From: Gorsachius magnificus
Lineage: Eukaryota > Chordata > Aves > Pelecaniformes > Ardeidae
NCBI GenBank assembly: GCA_034008185.1
Contig: CM067085.1
Coordinates: 54,184,602 to 54,248,601 of the forward strand
Reading direction: 5' to 3'
Length of the DNA: 64,000 bases
Shown here: in pieces, positions 1 to 12,090 of the stretch
Layout: each line of letters starts with the position of its first letter
Position numbering within the stretch: the stretch's first letter is position 1
Program-made: the position numbers and the translations under genes
Notes under the pieces: model-generated
Databases searched by the model: none
Told to the model about the DNA's origin: nothing
Seen by the model: the letters and a program-made list of their open reading frames with translations, nothing else

Positions 1-159
1 GATTTGGGAATCCCAGGGGAGAGGAATGAATAATATCTCAGTTTTTTGTAGGAAAACAACTGTGATATGAAGGCTGTTTAATTATTTTGGCTGGATTTCT
101 TCCTTGCTCAGCTAAGGTGGCAATAATACTTTCTTCCACCCACCTTACACACCTAAAAC

Positions 160-216
160 TATATATATATTTTTATACATTTGCATAAATAAATATATAT
201 AAAATATATTTTTCTG
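160..216. repeat. AT-rich low-complexity run
   Basis: Alternating TA steps followed by A/T-rich sequence broken by a few G and C bases. It is simple sequence with no sign of coding function. Confidence 0.75.
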
Positions 217-1631
217 CAAGCTGAGGAAAAAAGTGAATGTTTTCCTTAATCTTTTTTTCTTAACTAATTGCTGTTCACTGAGCTGTAAGATTCCACACAG
301 TGACTGAAATGCAGTGGAAGAAGTCCAGCTCCGGTGTGAGTATAATGACAGCAAGAGCAGAACTATATATACTAAGCTTATGAAATATCTTACTGTGAAG
401 TGTCTTACTAATAGGTGGACTCTATGTACCCATAAAAGTGAAGTACCTCAGGAATATAACATTGAGGAAAGATATAGACTGTTAAGTATATTAGTTGCAT
501 CAGCAGTGACACAGGTTTGACTTGAAGAGGACCAATGCGTTTTTTAGTTTTTGTACTGCATAGCTATTCAGAAATAGCCCAGTCTGCCTTGTGAAATGAA
601 GGCAGTAAAAAAGTCTGCCTAAATTTTGGGAACAGTGTATTTTGTTTAGGACAATACAGCAGTGCAGGGTTAATACTTTTACCCTCTAGAGTTTCAGCAT
701 ACAAAATATATTAATCTGCTTATGCACAGAGCCTCTAAAGCAATGCTAGTGGGAGAAAATGAGTAGTTTTATCAGTGCATCTTCGATGTTACTTTTGCAA
801 TCCTCCATTTAACCTTTTCCATGGTATCTTTTATGTTTGTTCCTGTAGCACCGCTCCCTCAAATGACATCAAGACTATGGTAACTGTTAAGACCATCTAA
901 GAAATTAGAACTGTGACAAAACTGTGGGTTGCTACTGGAGAAAAATTCCTCCAAGTTAGTTTCCAAGAGCTGTATTTGGAGCAACTTGTCAGTTCTGGGT
1001 CCCAAAAAAGAACTGAGCTTGCCACACACTTTGCCTAGTCTTCCCTGCCATACCTCCCAGTGCTTGGAAATGGTTGGGTTCTTTGGGAAGGTGGCAGTCA
1101 GCATTCTACATGTTCTGTTTCCAGTGTAGAATACTATTACTGCCTCAATTTCACTTCAGCTAACTGTAGCAACAACAGCCAGCCCTTCCTTCCTACCATC
1201 TGCATCCTCCTGTGCAGAAACAAGACAAAAAGGGAAGAAAGGCAACAGTGTGAGAACGTGTGTAAGTTGTATTTAGCAAGTACTGCTTGTGAAAGTCTCC
1301 AGCTGTGAGGGTATTTGTGGTCTGTGGTGTTTTTCACCATGTTTTATCAGCACTTTTCCATTCATAATTACAAGTTATCTCAAATGCTGTTTCAAAGTGA
1401 AATTTCTGGTTATTTAGACTGAGTATGAGCATTTAGGTTTAAAATACTAAAAATCTTTTCCCATTCAGAACTTTCTGCTAGGGATTTCAGAATTATCCAG
1501 GACAGTGACAGTATCTTCTTGCCTCAACACGATCCTACAGAATCTCCAGAATTACTGACTTGCCTGAAATCTTCTTTTCCATCTGTGGTGCTCAGGTTTT
1601 TAACTTAAGAAGCGAGATATTTTATGCAGCT

Positions 1632-1665
1632 GGGGTTTTTTTTTGTTTTGTTTTGGGTTTTTTTG
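1632..1665. repeat. G/T low-complexity tract
   Basis: Runs of T broken only by short G runs (GGGG-T9-G-T4-G-T4-GGG-T7-G pattern). The same composition, or its A/C complement, recurs at many places in the window. Confidence 0.75.
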
Positions 1666-3799
1666 TTAGTAAACCCACTGTCCTAAAACTTCAGGAATAA
1701 CATCTCCCAATTACATAAAATCCTATGTCGTCTGATGTAGCACATCAAAGTTGACAGTGATGCAAAACATGTAATTCCTTTAGTCTTGCCCCTGCTCCAG
1801 GAAAGTGAAAGTTGCTTTGTTGTCTATAGGGAAACCAGAAAGAAAAGCATATAGTTAATATGCTATAGTGCCATCTAGAGACCCCCATAGGTTGGAAAGT
1901 ATGTAGACACCTGACTTACAGTTTGACTCTGCCCCTGGAAGGTTGAAATCTGTCACTTGATATGTCCCATTCTATAGCACACTTTTTCCCTTCAGGAGTA
2001 ATCACCAGCATATGACTTCCTGTAGACTAAAATAATAGTACAAAAATATAATTTTCCTCCTCTTTTACTAGGTGCTCTGAACTTAATTTAGTAAATCATT
2101 CTTCCTGGACATGCAAGTCTCCCTAAACTGTCATAAGCAATAATTATTGCCATCTATTATTCCTATGTTTTCTTTGAAATTTCCTATTCTACAGTTGTTA
2201 TAGTTGCCCTGTATATATAGCTGCAAGTTTATGGTGCTTATCTCTCTCTCTGGACCATGCAATTGCTACTTACTGCATTTATTTTCGAGGAGACATCCAT
2301 GAGTGATACAGCCACCTATCTCCAGAGTCTGCATACTTTGTCATTAAGTCTCATGATTTGCAATGTAACAGTAGTGAAGTCATTCTGTGTACTACATCTC
2401 ATTATTACATATATGTTTTTATTTCTTCAAAATTGCTCAATGTTATTTGTTAATGTACTAATCTGAGAATACCAGAGTGTATTAAAATGATGGAAAGAAG
2501 ATCGTAGTAATAATAATTATCCCTTTGATTATAGTATTCTGTCAGACATGAGGAATTTTGTAGGGGAGGTACTATCCTTTAGAAAAGACTAGCCAAGTAC
2601 TTAACTTCTGTGTCCACAGAAACTTCACAGAAGACCCAGAAAACACTTTAACAATGCTTAGGGTTTTCCTCTAGCTTATGTAAATTTTCCTCTGGTATAC
2701 CTCCCAGGATTCTAATGTAGTTTTTCCAATTTTGTCTGAAGAAATAAAAAAGTTCTTTGACATATTTAAATCATGGGAGTGTGTAACATAGTAATGGACC
2801 TATAGTAAGGAAAGTGGTGATATTCCCTATTCAGACTGTTGTCTGATTATCTTTGCATAACTACATAGTCTATTACAAAATTATTTTCTTGGGAGAGCTG
2901 TTAGAGGCAAAAAATGCAACAGAAGGTCAGAAGCTCAGCTGTTATGCCCTGACCAACTGTAGCATCAACTTTAGCTGCTGAAGATTATTTCAATTTGTAC
3001 ACGTTGGGGAAAAATACTGACCTCTCCCTTTCAATTATGTCATGTGATACTTTCATCCACAGTGATTCTTTCAGTCTGCTGAGAAATTGTTGCCCAATTG
3101 AATTCAACGGTTTTGCCACCAACCATAGTAAATATTTTTTCCCTGTATACTCCTATGCAGTCAGTATGATCCTTACCTACAGTACTTCTTGAGGTATAAT
3201 TAACACTTATGATGTTATTTAATGTTTGTAAAGCAGTCTATAGATGAAAGAACTGCAACATACAGCTGTATCTGCTGTTATTAGCTACTACTGCCTATTG
3301 TGTTATACACTTTTTTAAAAAAAGACAAGAACAAATAATCCCTTTTATTCTTAATACTGAAGTATTTTAATTATCAGTCCTATATCCTGTTTCAAAATAT
3401 ATTCTATGTCGTTATTGTAATTACTTAAAAGAATCACCTATATGTAATCTATACAAATTTGTTCACATAATTTTTGTGGTCTACAGTCTTTTGGGGGATA
3501 AGACATTTCTGGAGGGAAGATAAATGTCACTGATTTTTAAAAAGAAAAAGCCCAAGAAAGAAGTCTATTCATACTATATTGATTTTAGTAACATGGCATG
3601 AAAGGTATTTTTACATTAAAATAGGATTGTAGTCTTCTGTCTCTGTGCAGTAATTGATTTAATAATACCAAGTTGTTCTTAGAACAGTTATGTTTTAAAG
3701 TTGAATGTAAATAAGTTACTAATAAAAAGAAACATCTCTTTGTTCAGATAATTGTAGTATGCATTATAAATAACCTGACTACTTCTGAATCCATGTATT

Positions 3800-3859
3800 G
3801 TAAATAAACTGGATTTATTTACTTTCCTTAGAGGGAAAAGGGCTGTATAAATAGCCCTT
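3800..3859. other. two adjacent perfect stem-loops
   Basis: The first is GTAAATAAA / TTTATTTAC (3800-3808 and 3814-3822), 9-bp arms around a 5-nt loop. The second is AAGGGCT / AGCCCTT (3838-3844 and 3853-3859), 7-bp arms around an 8-nt loop that contains a TATA-like TATAAAT. The function is unknown, and AT-rich DNA yields such structures by chance. Confidence 0.4.
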
Positions 3860-4843
3860 AAAAATGCTCAGTGTTTAGACTTTGTCTTAGGAGTCATGCT
3901 AATAGTGTTAATTATGTCACCTCATTTAATCCATTGAAAAACAGATTTCCCCAGATGCCTCATGACTTCTTTAGTGTTAATTGCATCTCTGTCACTAGAG
4001 CATTGAAAATAGAGACTATATTGTAGCAGGTGTCACAAAATATTTTGATTAATTTAAATGGTTTGACTAAATTTCTTAATAAATTTTAACTGAGATCCTA
4101 AATGTAAGTTATAAAAACAACTGTCTTGCATTACCTGTATAGCTTCATTGTATACACGTTATCTCTGTTTTTCTCAGTGCTATTAGTTTTATAAATGTAT
4201 TATTAATAGGGATTAGCTCTGATTTGTATTGAGTTAGGATAACTAGTCTTTTGCATCCAGTAAATTGGGTAAATACATATTTGGATACAGAGTTGAGGCT
4301 TGACTATTACCAGATGCTCTAATGCATGCAATTACTCATAGGAAATGATATACTAGGTCTTCAGCTTTTGCTTTTTGTGGGTAATGGAGAAGCAAAGATG
4401 GCATTGAGCTGCTTCTGTGTTTAGTCTGTCCTAGGCCATTAGGTGTGCCAGCTGGGGTGTCCAGAGGCTCTTCTAGCAGGTGGGCTTGCACAGTGATACG
4501 TGAACAATGATAGCTACTGTCGAAATTGTCTGTGTGATGTTAGGGTATAAGGAGGAAGTGTAAGATGCACGTTGACAACGAACATGTGCACAATAGGGGT
4601 TTCTTATGCTCAGCGTCAATCCATACAATCCACTGCATCTTAGTAGCTTTGTGATTGGGTCACTCTAATGACAGTCTGACACTTGAGTTTGTAATCATGT
4701 GAACCTTATGAAAACGTTTCGATATCTGGAAGTTTTAGGAATTTTATTATAAAGCAAAAACAACCAAAAAGAAACTAAAAGCCAAGTTATAATTCTTGGA
4801 GATCTTAATCTAGGGTACCATGCCTGGGCATTCCTAAATTAAT

Positions 4844-5592
4844 CATTGAATCATATAATTGTTTAGGTTGGAAAAGACCTTTAATATTATCAAATCCAAT
4901 AGTTAACCTAACCCTGCCATTCCACCACTAAACCATGTCCCTAAGCACCTCGTCTGCCTGTCTTTTAAATACCTCCAAGGATGGGGACTCAAACACTTCC
5001 CTGGGCAGCCTGTCCAATGCTTGAGAACCCTTCCAGTGAAAAAAAATTTCCTAATGTCCAATTTAAACCTCCCCTGGCACAACTTGAGGCCGTTTCCCCT
5101 TATCCTATCACCCATTACCTAGGAGAAGAGACCAACCCCCACCTCACTACAACCTCCTTTAAGGTAGTTTTAGGGAGTGATAAGGTTTCCCTTCTGTCTC
5201 CTTTTTTCCAGGCTAAACAACCCCAGTTTCTCAGCTGCTCCTTAACAGACTTGTGCTTCCAGACTCTTCATCAGCTTTTTTGATCTCCTCTGGACACATT
5301 CCAGCAATGCAACGTCTTTCCTGTAGTGAGGGGCCCAAAAACTAAACACAGTATTCAAGGTGCGGCCTCACCAGTGCGGAGTACAGGGGCACAATCACTT
5401 CCCTACTCCTGCTGGCCACACTATTCCTGATACAAGCCAGGATGCTGTTGGTCTTCTCGGCCACCTGGGCCCACTGCTGGCTCATATTCAGCCAGCTGTC
5501 AAACAGTACCCCCAGGTCCTTTTATGCCAGGCAGCTTTCCAGCCACTCTTCGCCAAGCCTGTAGCATTGCATGGGGCAAATGTTGCACTACA
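4844..5592 (-). mobile_element. CR1 LINE, 5'-truncated 3' part
   Basis: On the minus strand this is the 3' end of a CR1 retrotransposon. The reading begins on the plus strand with the inverted terminal sequence (GAATCATATAATTG, then the complement of the 'ggttggaaaagacctttaa' box). It continues into the ORF2 C-terminal region, where the peptide [19 protein letters not shown] is recognisable (minus frame near 4903-5115). Farther right it matches the CR1 reverse-transcriptase downstream region in inverted form. Frames are broken by indels and stops, so it is a dead copy. It lacks the endonuclease and most of the reverse transcriptase, the usual 5' truncation of CR1. Its 3'-end type matches the plus-strand copy at 34770-35013. 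The right boundary near 5592 is approximate. Confidence 0.9.
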
Positions 5593-7135
5593 TTCCTGAG
5601 TCAGATCTGTAGAGCACCGATGGATCACCTAATCTTATTAATAGACACAGATATGCTGCTGTTGTAGGCGATGTGGTCAGCCTTGCCTCTCTTATTTTGT
5701 CTTGTATGATCAAATTCATTTCTACTAGGTGGTACAAAAATGTAGCAGTGTGATTTGGCAGTGTTTATACTCACTAAGCCCTGATGTTAATGGCTTGGAA
5801 ATACAAGGACATGGAGGAGTAGACTTAGTGTCTCTCCTTTTCTTCCTTTGCTCTGTACTCTGTTCTTTTTAATGCCCTTCTTTTCCTTTTATCTCTTTTG
5901 ATCATGGTGTGCATACAAAGAAAATTGCACTCCAGCATCATATGAAATGACATGAAACATTAAAAAGTTTATAGAGAATGATTTTATGTTTGTAACAGTT
6001 ACAGCAAATGTGACACATAGCAATACTGTATTGTAATGGATGTAAAACAAAACAAACAAATGAAACCCACCACCAAAAATCTTGTTTGCTAGTGACCTTA
6101 CTGACTATAGGATTAAATCCAAAGATTGTTAGACATGGGGAATCTTTTGATAAAGCACAATTCTACAATAAACTATTGACAAATAGAGCTGGCAGTAATT
6201 GTTTACACATTTATTCAAATTCCACTGTTTGTAAGCACTTCCTAAATTTTCCAGTTTACTTTTGTTAGCAAATTTTATCCTCCTCAGACTCTCTGAACCA
6301 AAAACTGCTAATCAACACTAGTTTCAGGAAATGTAGCTAATGTTACTTTTAGTTTATGGCTAGGAATGCCTTGTCAGGAAAGTGAAAATTCAAAGAGATT
6401 CAGTCAACTCAGATTTGACTTGGCTGTATTAAAATTACATGTGCAATTTTTTATCAAATTATGTTCTCAGGCAACCTATTCAAGCCTTCCTCATAGCTTC
6501 TAACGTTTTTTTTCCTACTATGAAATATAATTTTATAGCTATTTATGTGCTATTCTCAGTGGAACACTTGAATACTTCCAATAGATCCCTTACCAAATTT
6601 GTAGATTAGAAGTCATTAAATGCACAGCTTTTTGCCTAATGTGTCAAAAATGTTTTATTTTCATGGATTATATAGTTATATTTATATGAACTCTAAAATA
6701 TATCATTTTTATAAAATTAAAGTTAATCTACAGTCTCACAAATGTTTTTCTTCAAGCCACAGGCAGAGTCATTGGATATATTCTTTAAACAAATCTTCAT
6801 GGGCTAGGGAAGTAAAGGTTTGTTCTCTTTGTTCTACTTATGAATCTAAATGTAAAAGTAGTTCAATGCTTGACATGCTCAAAAGTACCTGAGAATTGAT
6901 TGTTGTGTATGGAATATACGCATACAGAAGATGGCTGGAACTGCAGGTATGTTCAGAGATAAATATAATGCAAGCTCTAATTTGGATAAATGATTCTTAA
7001 AGGAGACTGCTGGGAAATGTGTAGATATGACAAAAACAAGTCAGAGGCAGGTAGATCATGTATCATGTAGCTATCCATATTCTAGTCATGCAACACCATT
7101 TAAGTCACACAGCAGTTTGTGCTTTCTTTCTCTTT

Positions 7136-7226
7136 AAAAAAAAAAAAAACCACCAAAAAAATAACCCCAAAAAACCCCACCCAACCCAAAAACAACCACA
7201 CAATCAAACAAGGCCAAAACAAGCCA
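7136..7226. repeat. A/C-rich low-complexity tract
   Basis: A run of 14 A is followed by A-runs broken by CC, ACC and CCCC groups for about 75 further bases, with almost no G or T. It explains the lysine/asparagine/proline-rich open frames seen here in several phases. Confidence 0.8.
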
Positions 7227-7665
7227 CTTATTTCTCTACCAGTTTTGTTATTTTGTGGCTTGGCTTTAGATCTGAAGAGTGAGAGAAAGGACAAAGATTT
7301 TCAGGTTTGGCTCGGTTTAGATGGTTAATTTAATGTACTCAGACTAAATTACTTGGCTTTACCTATAGCTCCCCCATTTTTCTCTGTGCTGTCTTTTCTG
7401 GTGCCTATGCATGCTCTGTATTTCAAAAGTAGTGTAAAAAGCCTTTAATACATCCGGAAACCTAGTTAGTTCCTAGGAGATGTTTTCTCATTGTTTGAGT
7501 AACTGAAAATGAGAAAAAAAAAAAATCTATATGGCTACGACAGTGGTAATTTGCTACTACTTATTAGAATGGTCAAGTCCCCAGTATATGTTTCTAACAT
7601 TAATGAGGGGGGAAAAAGGAATGACTGAGTGACTTGCTACATGGCTGGTCACAGTCTCATCAAAG

Positions 7666-7705
7666 TTGTTTTTTGGTTTGCTGGTTGGGTTTTGGGGTTT
7701 TTTTT
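7666..7705. repeat. G/T low-complexity tract
   Basis: T and G runs (TTTTTTGG, TTGGG, TTTTGGGG, T8) with almost no A or C. It is the strand complement, in style, of the A/C tract 450 bp upstream. Confidence 0.7.
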
Positions 7706-9156
7706 GCAGTTTCTGGACAGAATGATACATTTGATGTTTTAAGTATTGGCACCTGTATCCTATCTTTTATAGCTAGCTTTCTGGTTTACTTGCCAAATTC
7801 ATTGTAGGTGACTGTCATAACATTTCACTTTGAGATATACAGGCATGACTTTAGATATTTTTAAAAACACACTCCCAACAGTTTAAATAGGGTGCTTCCA
7901 TTTGCTCCGCTCAATATGATTTTGCTTTCAACTTGCTTGACAAATTTTAACTGTTCCCTTCTACTCCATTATACAGGTAGAGTTTCATGTTGGGCATAGC
8001 AAAAAAAGAAAAAGCAATAAAGTTAGATGTGTACATTACATTGTGTTAAAATATAATTAAAAGTGTGATTGACATATTTGCAATCTTCTGTAGGGAATTT
8101 TCTGAACATTCCCTATTTAATCACTTAGATATCTGAAAATCTCAACATGAAAGTTTTTACACAGCATTTTTTTCTGAAGTGATCTAATTTTCTTCCTCTT
8201 AAAGAAAGCCAAAAAGTGCAAAAGCTCTGCTGTTTAGCATGTCACAATATTCTCCAACAGTACAGAAACAATCTGTCATACAGACTGTCAATATTCCTAG
8301 CTCTGAAGGAACATATTACACATTCCCCGTATTTGTGACTTTATTGATCTTTTGTCATTCCCACAGAGTGAAACTGATATTTTCTAACAAAATGTAATTT
8401 GCTGCAACAAACAAGCAGTCAAGTGCTGATGAAAAGAATTCTAGGAAATGGCCACTCCATCTACAAATGAGTTATGTAGCCGATTCTGCTTAGTTGATGT
8501 CTGCTTTGTATGCAGTTTCTGATGCTCACAGTCCTTATTAGCACTGTGCCTTTTAATTAAAAATAACTACATTTTCACTTATTAGCCTCAATGTTCCCAA
8601 GCTCATTAATTGGAATTTTCCAAAGTTCTGATAGGAATTAGTCATCTAACTTCCACTGAATTTTAATGATATTTTGCTACATGCTTGCAACCATAAAATA
8701 TTTCCTAAAACAGACTGTGAACCGATGTAGCTGTTTGTATGTGTCTCAAGTGTGCAAGTTGCTGCTCAGAGAAGAACTGCATTAAGGAAACTGGATTTTC
8801 AGAGCTGATAGTGGGCTGTTAGTCCAAAGAATTTTTAGATGACTGGTTTGTAGGAAAATTGAGGTATTTATTCTAATAACTGAAAGTGCATGCCTTTGAC
8901 TTGTTCCTACAGCCTTGTGAGAAACAAGCAAACCCCACAATGGTTGTTTTGTGCTAACAAGCTGGCCCAGTTCATACAAAATGTTTTCTTTGTATAAGTC
9001 TTTGCAGTACTGACTGTCCTGTGCACTTTTTTGATATTAACTTGTATGCATGCTCAAAAGAGAAGGCAGGCACATTGTGTAGCATCCTGATTTGCCCTTC
9101 TGCATGCAGCTCTGAGAACAAGAGGGCGAGTGGCCAGGCTGAATTCTTGACAAAGC

Positions 9157-9179
9157 TTTTTTTTTTTTTTTTTTTTTTT
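9157..9179. repeat. poly(T) run, 23 nt
   Basis: An uninterrupted run of about 23 T. It could be the poly(A) tail of a minus-strand retroposed sequence, but no recognisable body follows it. It is otherwise a mononucleotide microsatellite. Confidence 0.85.
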
Positions 9180-9356
9180 ACCATAATTCATACATAATTT
9201 TTTTTCTGAAATAGATCTAATACAAACCACCCTGAAAGAGTACCTATTCTGATAGTGTCTAGCTGTTTATTACTGTGCTCTTTCAGAGTGATTAATAGAA
9301 GTATTGAAGATACAGCAAAAGTGTTTTGCCTGACATGAAAAAGAAGTTAGTTGTGT

Positions 9357-9399
9357 TTGTTCCTGGTTAGGAACAAGCTTGTTCTGGGCAAACTTGTTC
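9357..9399. other. overlapping hairpin and 14-bp palindrome
   Basis: TTGTTCCT / AGGAACAA (9357-9364 and 9369-9376) forms an 8-bp stem with a 4-nt loop. It overlaps the perfect palindrome GAACAAGCTTGTTC (9371-9384), and a further CTTGTTC copy follows at 9393-9399. The half-sites resemble steroid-receptor half-sites, but the spacer between GGAACA and TGTTCT is 4 nt, not the usual 3. It lies about 100 bp upstream of the solo LTR and outside its target duplication. Confidence 0.45.
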
Positions 9400-9485
9400 T
9401 TCTGCTGAGATGTCATGGGAATGAGAAATAAGAAAACAGTAAGGAGAGGATTATTTGGTTACTTCTTTCCTCTTCTGAAAGAAGT

Positions 9486-10059
9486 TGTGCTGGATTTGGC
9501 TGGGCTAGAGTTAATTTTCTACACAGTAGCTAGTATAGGGCTATGTTTTGGATTTGTGCTGATAACACAGGGATGTTTTCGTTAGTGCTGAGCAGTGCTT
9601 ACACAAAGTCAAGATGTTTTCTACTTCTCACCCCACCCCACCAGCAAGAAGGCTGGGGGTGCACAAGAAGTTGGGAGGAGGCACAGCTGGGACAGCTGAC
9701 CCCAACTGCCCAAAGGGATATTCCATACCATATGATGCCATGCTTGGCATATAAGCAGGGGGGGAAGAAGAAGGAAGGAGGGAATTTTCAGAGTAATGGT
9801 GTTTGTCTTCCCAAGTAACCATTATGTGTGATGGAGCCCTGCTTTCCCAGAGATGGCTGAACACCTGATGGGAAGCCATGAATGATTCCTTGGTTTGCTT
9901 TGCTTGCATGCACAGGTTTTGCTTTACTTATTAAGCTGTCTTTATCTCAACCCATGGGGTTTACCTTTTTTTCTGATTCTCTCCCCGGTCCCACCACAGG
10001 GGAGTGAGTGAGTGAGTGACTGTGTGGTGTTTAGCTGCCTGCCAGGTTAAATCACAACA
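9486..10059 (+). mobile_element. solo LTR, ERVL-like avian endogenous retrovirus
   Basis: A complete-looking LTR of about 574 bp in plus orientation. It starts TGTGCTGG and ends CACAACA, so it has TG...CA termini. It is flanked by a perfect 5-bp target duplication, GAAGT (9481-9485 and 10060-10064). A 5-bp duplication is the length usual for ERVL (class III) elements. Inside, a TATA-like TATAAG lies at 9750-9755 and a degenerate poly(A) signal ATTAAG at 9930-9935, giving a U3-R-U5 layout. A short GAGT repeat lies near 10006-10018. I recognise the sequence as a family widespread in bird genomes, from memory and not from a search. No gag, pol or env lies beside it, so it is a product of LTR-LTR recombination. 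The small open frames on both strands are incidental. Confidence 0.9.
9750..9755 (+). promoter_or_regulatory. LTR TATA-like box
   Basis: TATAAG within GGCATATAAGCAGG, about 264 nt from the LTR start. It is followed by a purine-rich stretch and, about 180 nt on, by the degenerate poly(A) signal. This is where a core promoter would lie in the LTR; activity is not known. Confidence 0.5.
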
Positions 10060-12090
10060 GAAGTAAAAATGGAAGATGGCCGGTATGTCTTAAAAGCGGT
10101 ACAGCTAAGATAGTGATATAAAGCTGAAGAAAAGAGAAGCAGAAGTAATGAAAATGTTTGCTCATTTTACTGCTGTAATCTGAAGACCCAAATATTAAAG
10201 ATAGCTTTAAAAAAAATAGAGAAAATGTAAAATATTTTGATGTCCACGTTCATTAAGCGTTTTGAGAATTTAAGCAAAATTTAAAAACATTTTCTCCCTC
10301 ATGGAAATCCCACTGGTTTCTGTAAAGCACTACAGTATGTTAACACTTTATTTATGTGAAGAATATTGTGCAAGTTTTATACTTGCCCTGAACACAATGC
10401 CTAAAAAAACCGTAAGAGAACAACATTAACGTTATTTTTGGTCCTTTTGTGACTCTTCATTATATATGTATATAATATATATATATTTTATTAATAGTAT
10501 TACTCAGTTTTATTTAATTCTTTTATTTCAGCCCTTTTCAGGCTTCTTTAGCATTATTAGTTTCATTTGTAGTGACTCTTGTTCTACATTATAATCGTAA
10601 TGCCTTTTGTCATTTAGCTTGAAACACCTTGAATTTTTAGAAATTGTAAGCAACTGGTTTCTCTGCTAGATTTTTTTTTTCTTGGTTCTCCTCCGTATCT
10701 AACAACATTCTTGTCTCTCTTAAGGATGTTAAATGCCTGACAGCAGAAATGTGACCACTAAGCCTTATCTGTTTGTAACTGCTACAAAGCCCACTGTAAC
10801 TGATGATAAGGTTTGGCTTCATGCTAGTTACTCGTTAATCTAAGATTAAAGAAACCCCAGTTTTGCACACTCAATCTAATCAGTGAATGCATAAACCCAC
10901 TGCTGTTTTCATTTATCACTGTTAGAGGTATCTGCAACATTAGAAGAAATCTTACCATCTTATTTTCTTTCAATAAAATTGCTGAGGATAGAGGGGAGCT
11001 CGGGAGGTCATCTCGTCTCCGTATGTCACTTGTTCAAGTCTAGCCTCTAGCCATCTCTTCTTTCTTGCATCCTGTAGCCATTGCTCTTACCTCTGTAAGG
11101 TCTCAGGGAGGCTATTTAAGACTAAATCTAGGATCAATTTATATCTGATGTCTTTGATACAGCTCTCTTGTAAACACAAAGGATCATAGTGGAGAAGAAT
11201 GCAAAACATTGACCTGTTGCTTGCACCTTCCTGAACTGAAAATTTATGATATTATATTTGCCCATATGAAATAAAAAGAAAGTAGGAATTTCTGTGGGTT
11301 TTATATTATTTTTATTTTTCAGTTGATATTTATGAAAAATGCAGCCTTAGTGCATACTACAATTGCAAATAGGGATACAGTGTGTTTCCCCAGGAAAAAA
11401 TGGTGTTTGGGAGGGACAATGGAATGAGCTTGTGTTCACTTCTTATAGCTAAGTGCACTGGTGTAGAAAAAGGAGGAAAAACCCTGACTAAAAAGAACTC
11501 ATTATTTTGTGGGGACAAGTACTATGAAACACTTTTGACCTAATCTTAAATGTTTAGATGCTGTCTCACTTCACTGTGTATACCCATTACGTTTAATTTC
11601 ATACAGTTAGGTCAAACAGGTATTCTTTTAGGCTTCTCTGGGACCACAGATATCAATTGGAACATAAAGGAAATTGAATAGTCACTGCTTATTTGTATTA
11701 TGTCACCTATTCCCACATTTCCTTGGTTAATGTTTACTTATTGTTCCAAAGTAGATTGTGAGTTTTGCTGGTATATTTCTGCAGATATATCTATTTGATA
11801 TGTGAGTTAAGTAATATCAGTTTCAATAAACAAACATGTATACTTCAGGCAAACTGCAGCAAGAAGAGAAAAATCAGCTATGACTTGATTAGATTTTGTT
11901 TTAAGCTAGAAGCTGAAATTTGATTGAGTCACAGCAGGGCCAGCTTGAAGAACCACAGCGCGTAAGGAAAATGTAAGGATTTGATCAGATTCTTAAGAGT
12001 GTTATTCATGCAAAACTCATTTTCAGAGGTTAAAAGAGCTTTCATGATTAAAAAAAAAATAAAAAATTACTCCCCCCAAAAACCGGAAAT
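10060..12090. other. unannotated unique DNA between LTR and CR1
   Basis: No supported gene. It contains an AT microsatellite at 10460-10491 and an A-rich stretch just before the next CR1 (about 12050-12067). A stretch near 10979-11110 faintly resembles an inverted old CR1 end but is too diverged to call. Confidence 0.6.
10460..10491. repeat. imperfect TA microsatellite
   Basis: TA repeats broken by one TG and one AA step, about 32 nt. It is simple sequence. Confidence 0.8.

Larger units (their letters stand above)
1..4843. other. unannotated AT-rich unique DNA
   Basis: No gene, exon or recognisable transposon is supported here. The open frames are short (82 codons or fewer) and their translations look like noise. 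The stretch holds an AT run near 160-216, a G/T-rich tract at 1632-1665, a very short CT run near 2241-2251 and two adjacent small stem-loops at 3800-3859. It is probably intergenic or intronic. Confidence 0.6.
5593..9485. other. unannotated unique DNA between CR1 and LTR
   Basis: No supported gene. Contents are ordinary AT-rich sequence, A/C-rich (7136-7226) and G/T-rich (7666-7705) low-complexity tracts, a 23-nt T run (9157-9179) and a palindromic cluster (9357-9399). Open frames overlapping the low-complexity tracts are artefacts of stop-poor simple sequence. Confidence 0.6.

Noticed and set aside
7058..7328. Open frames rich in K, N, P and Q (plus) or F and W (minus)
   Set aside because: They come from the A/C-rich low-complexity tract, which lacks stop codons by composition.
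9370..9385. Glucocorticoid-response-element-like sequence
   Set aside because: The half-sites GGAACA and TGTTCT are separated by 4 nt, not the 3 nt required for the classical site.
9543..9909. Open frames of 91 and 93 codons on both strands
   Set aside because: They lie wholly inside the solo LTR and match no viral gene; LTRs of this class carry none.
10979..11110. Possible inverted ancient CR1 end (GGGAGGTCATCTCGTC)
   Set aside because: Only one short block resembles CR1 and the flanking blocks do not follow; it is too weak to call.
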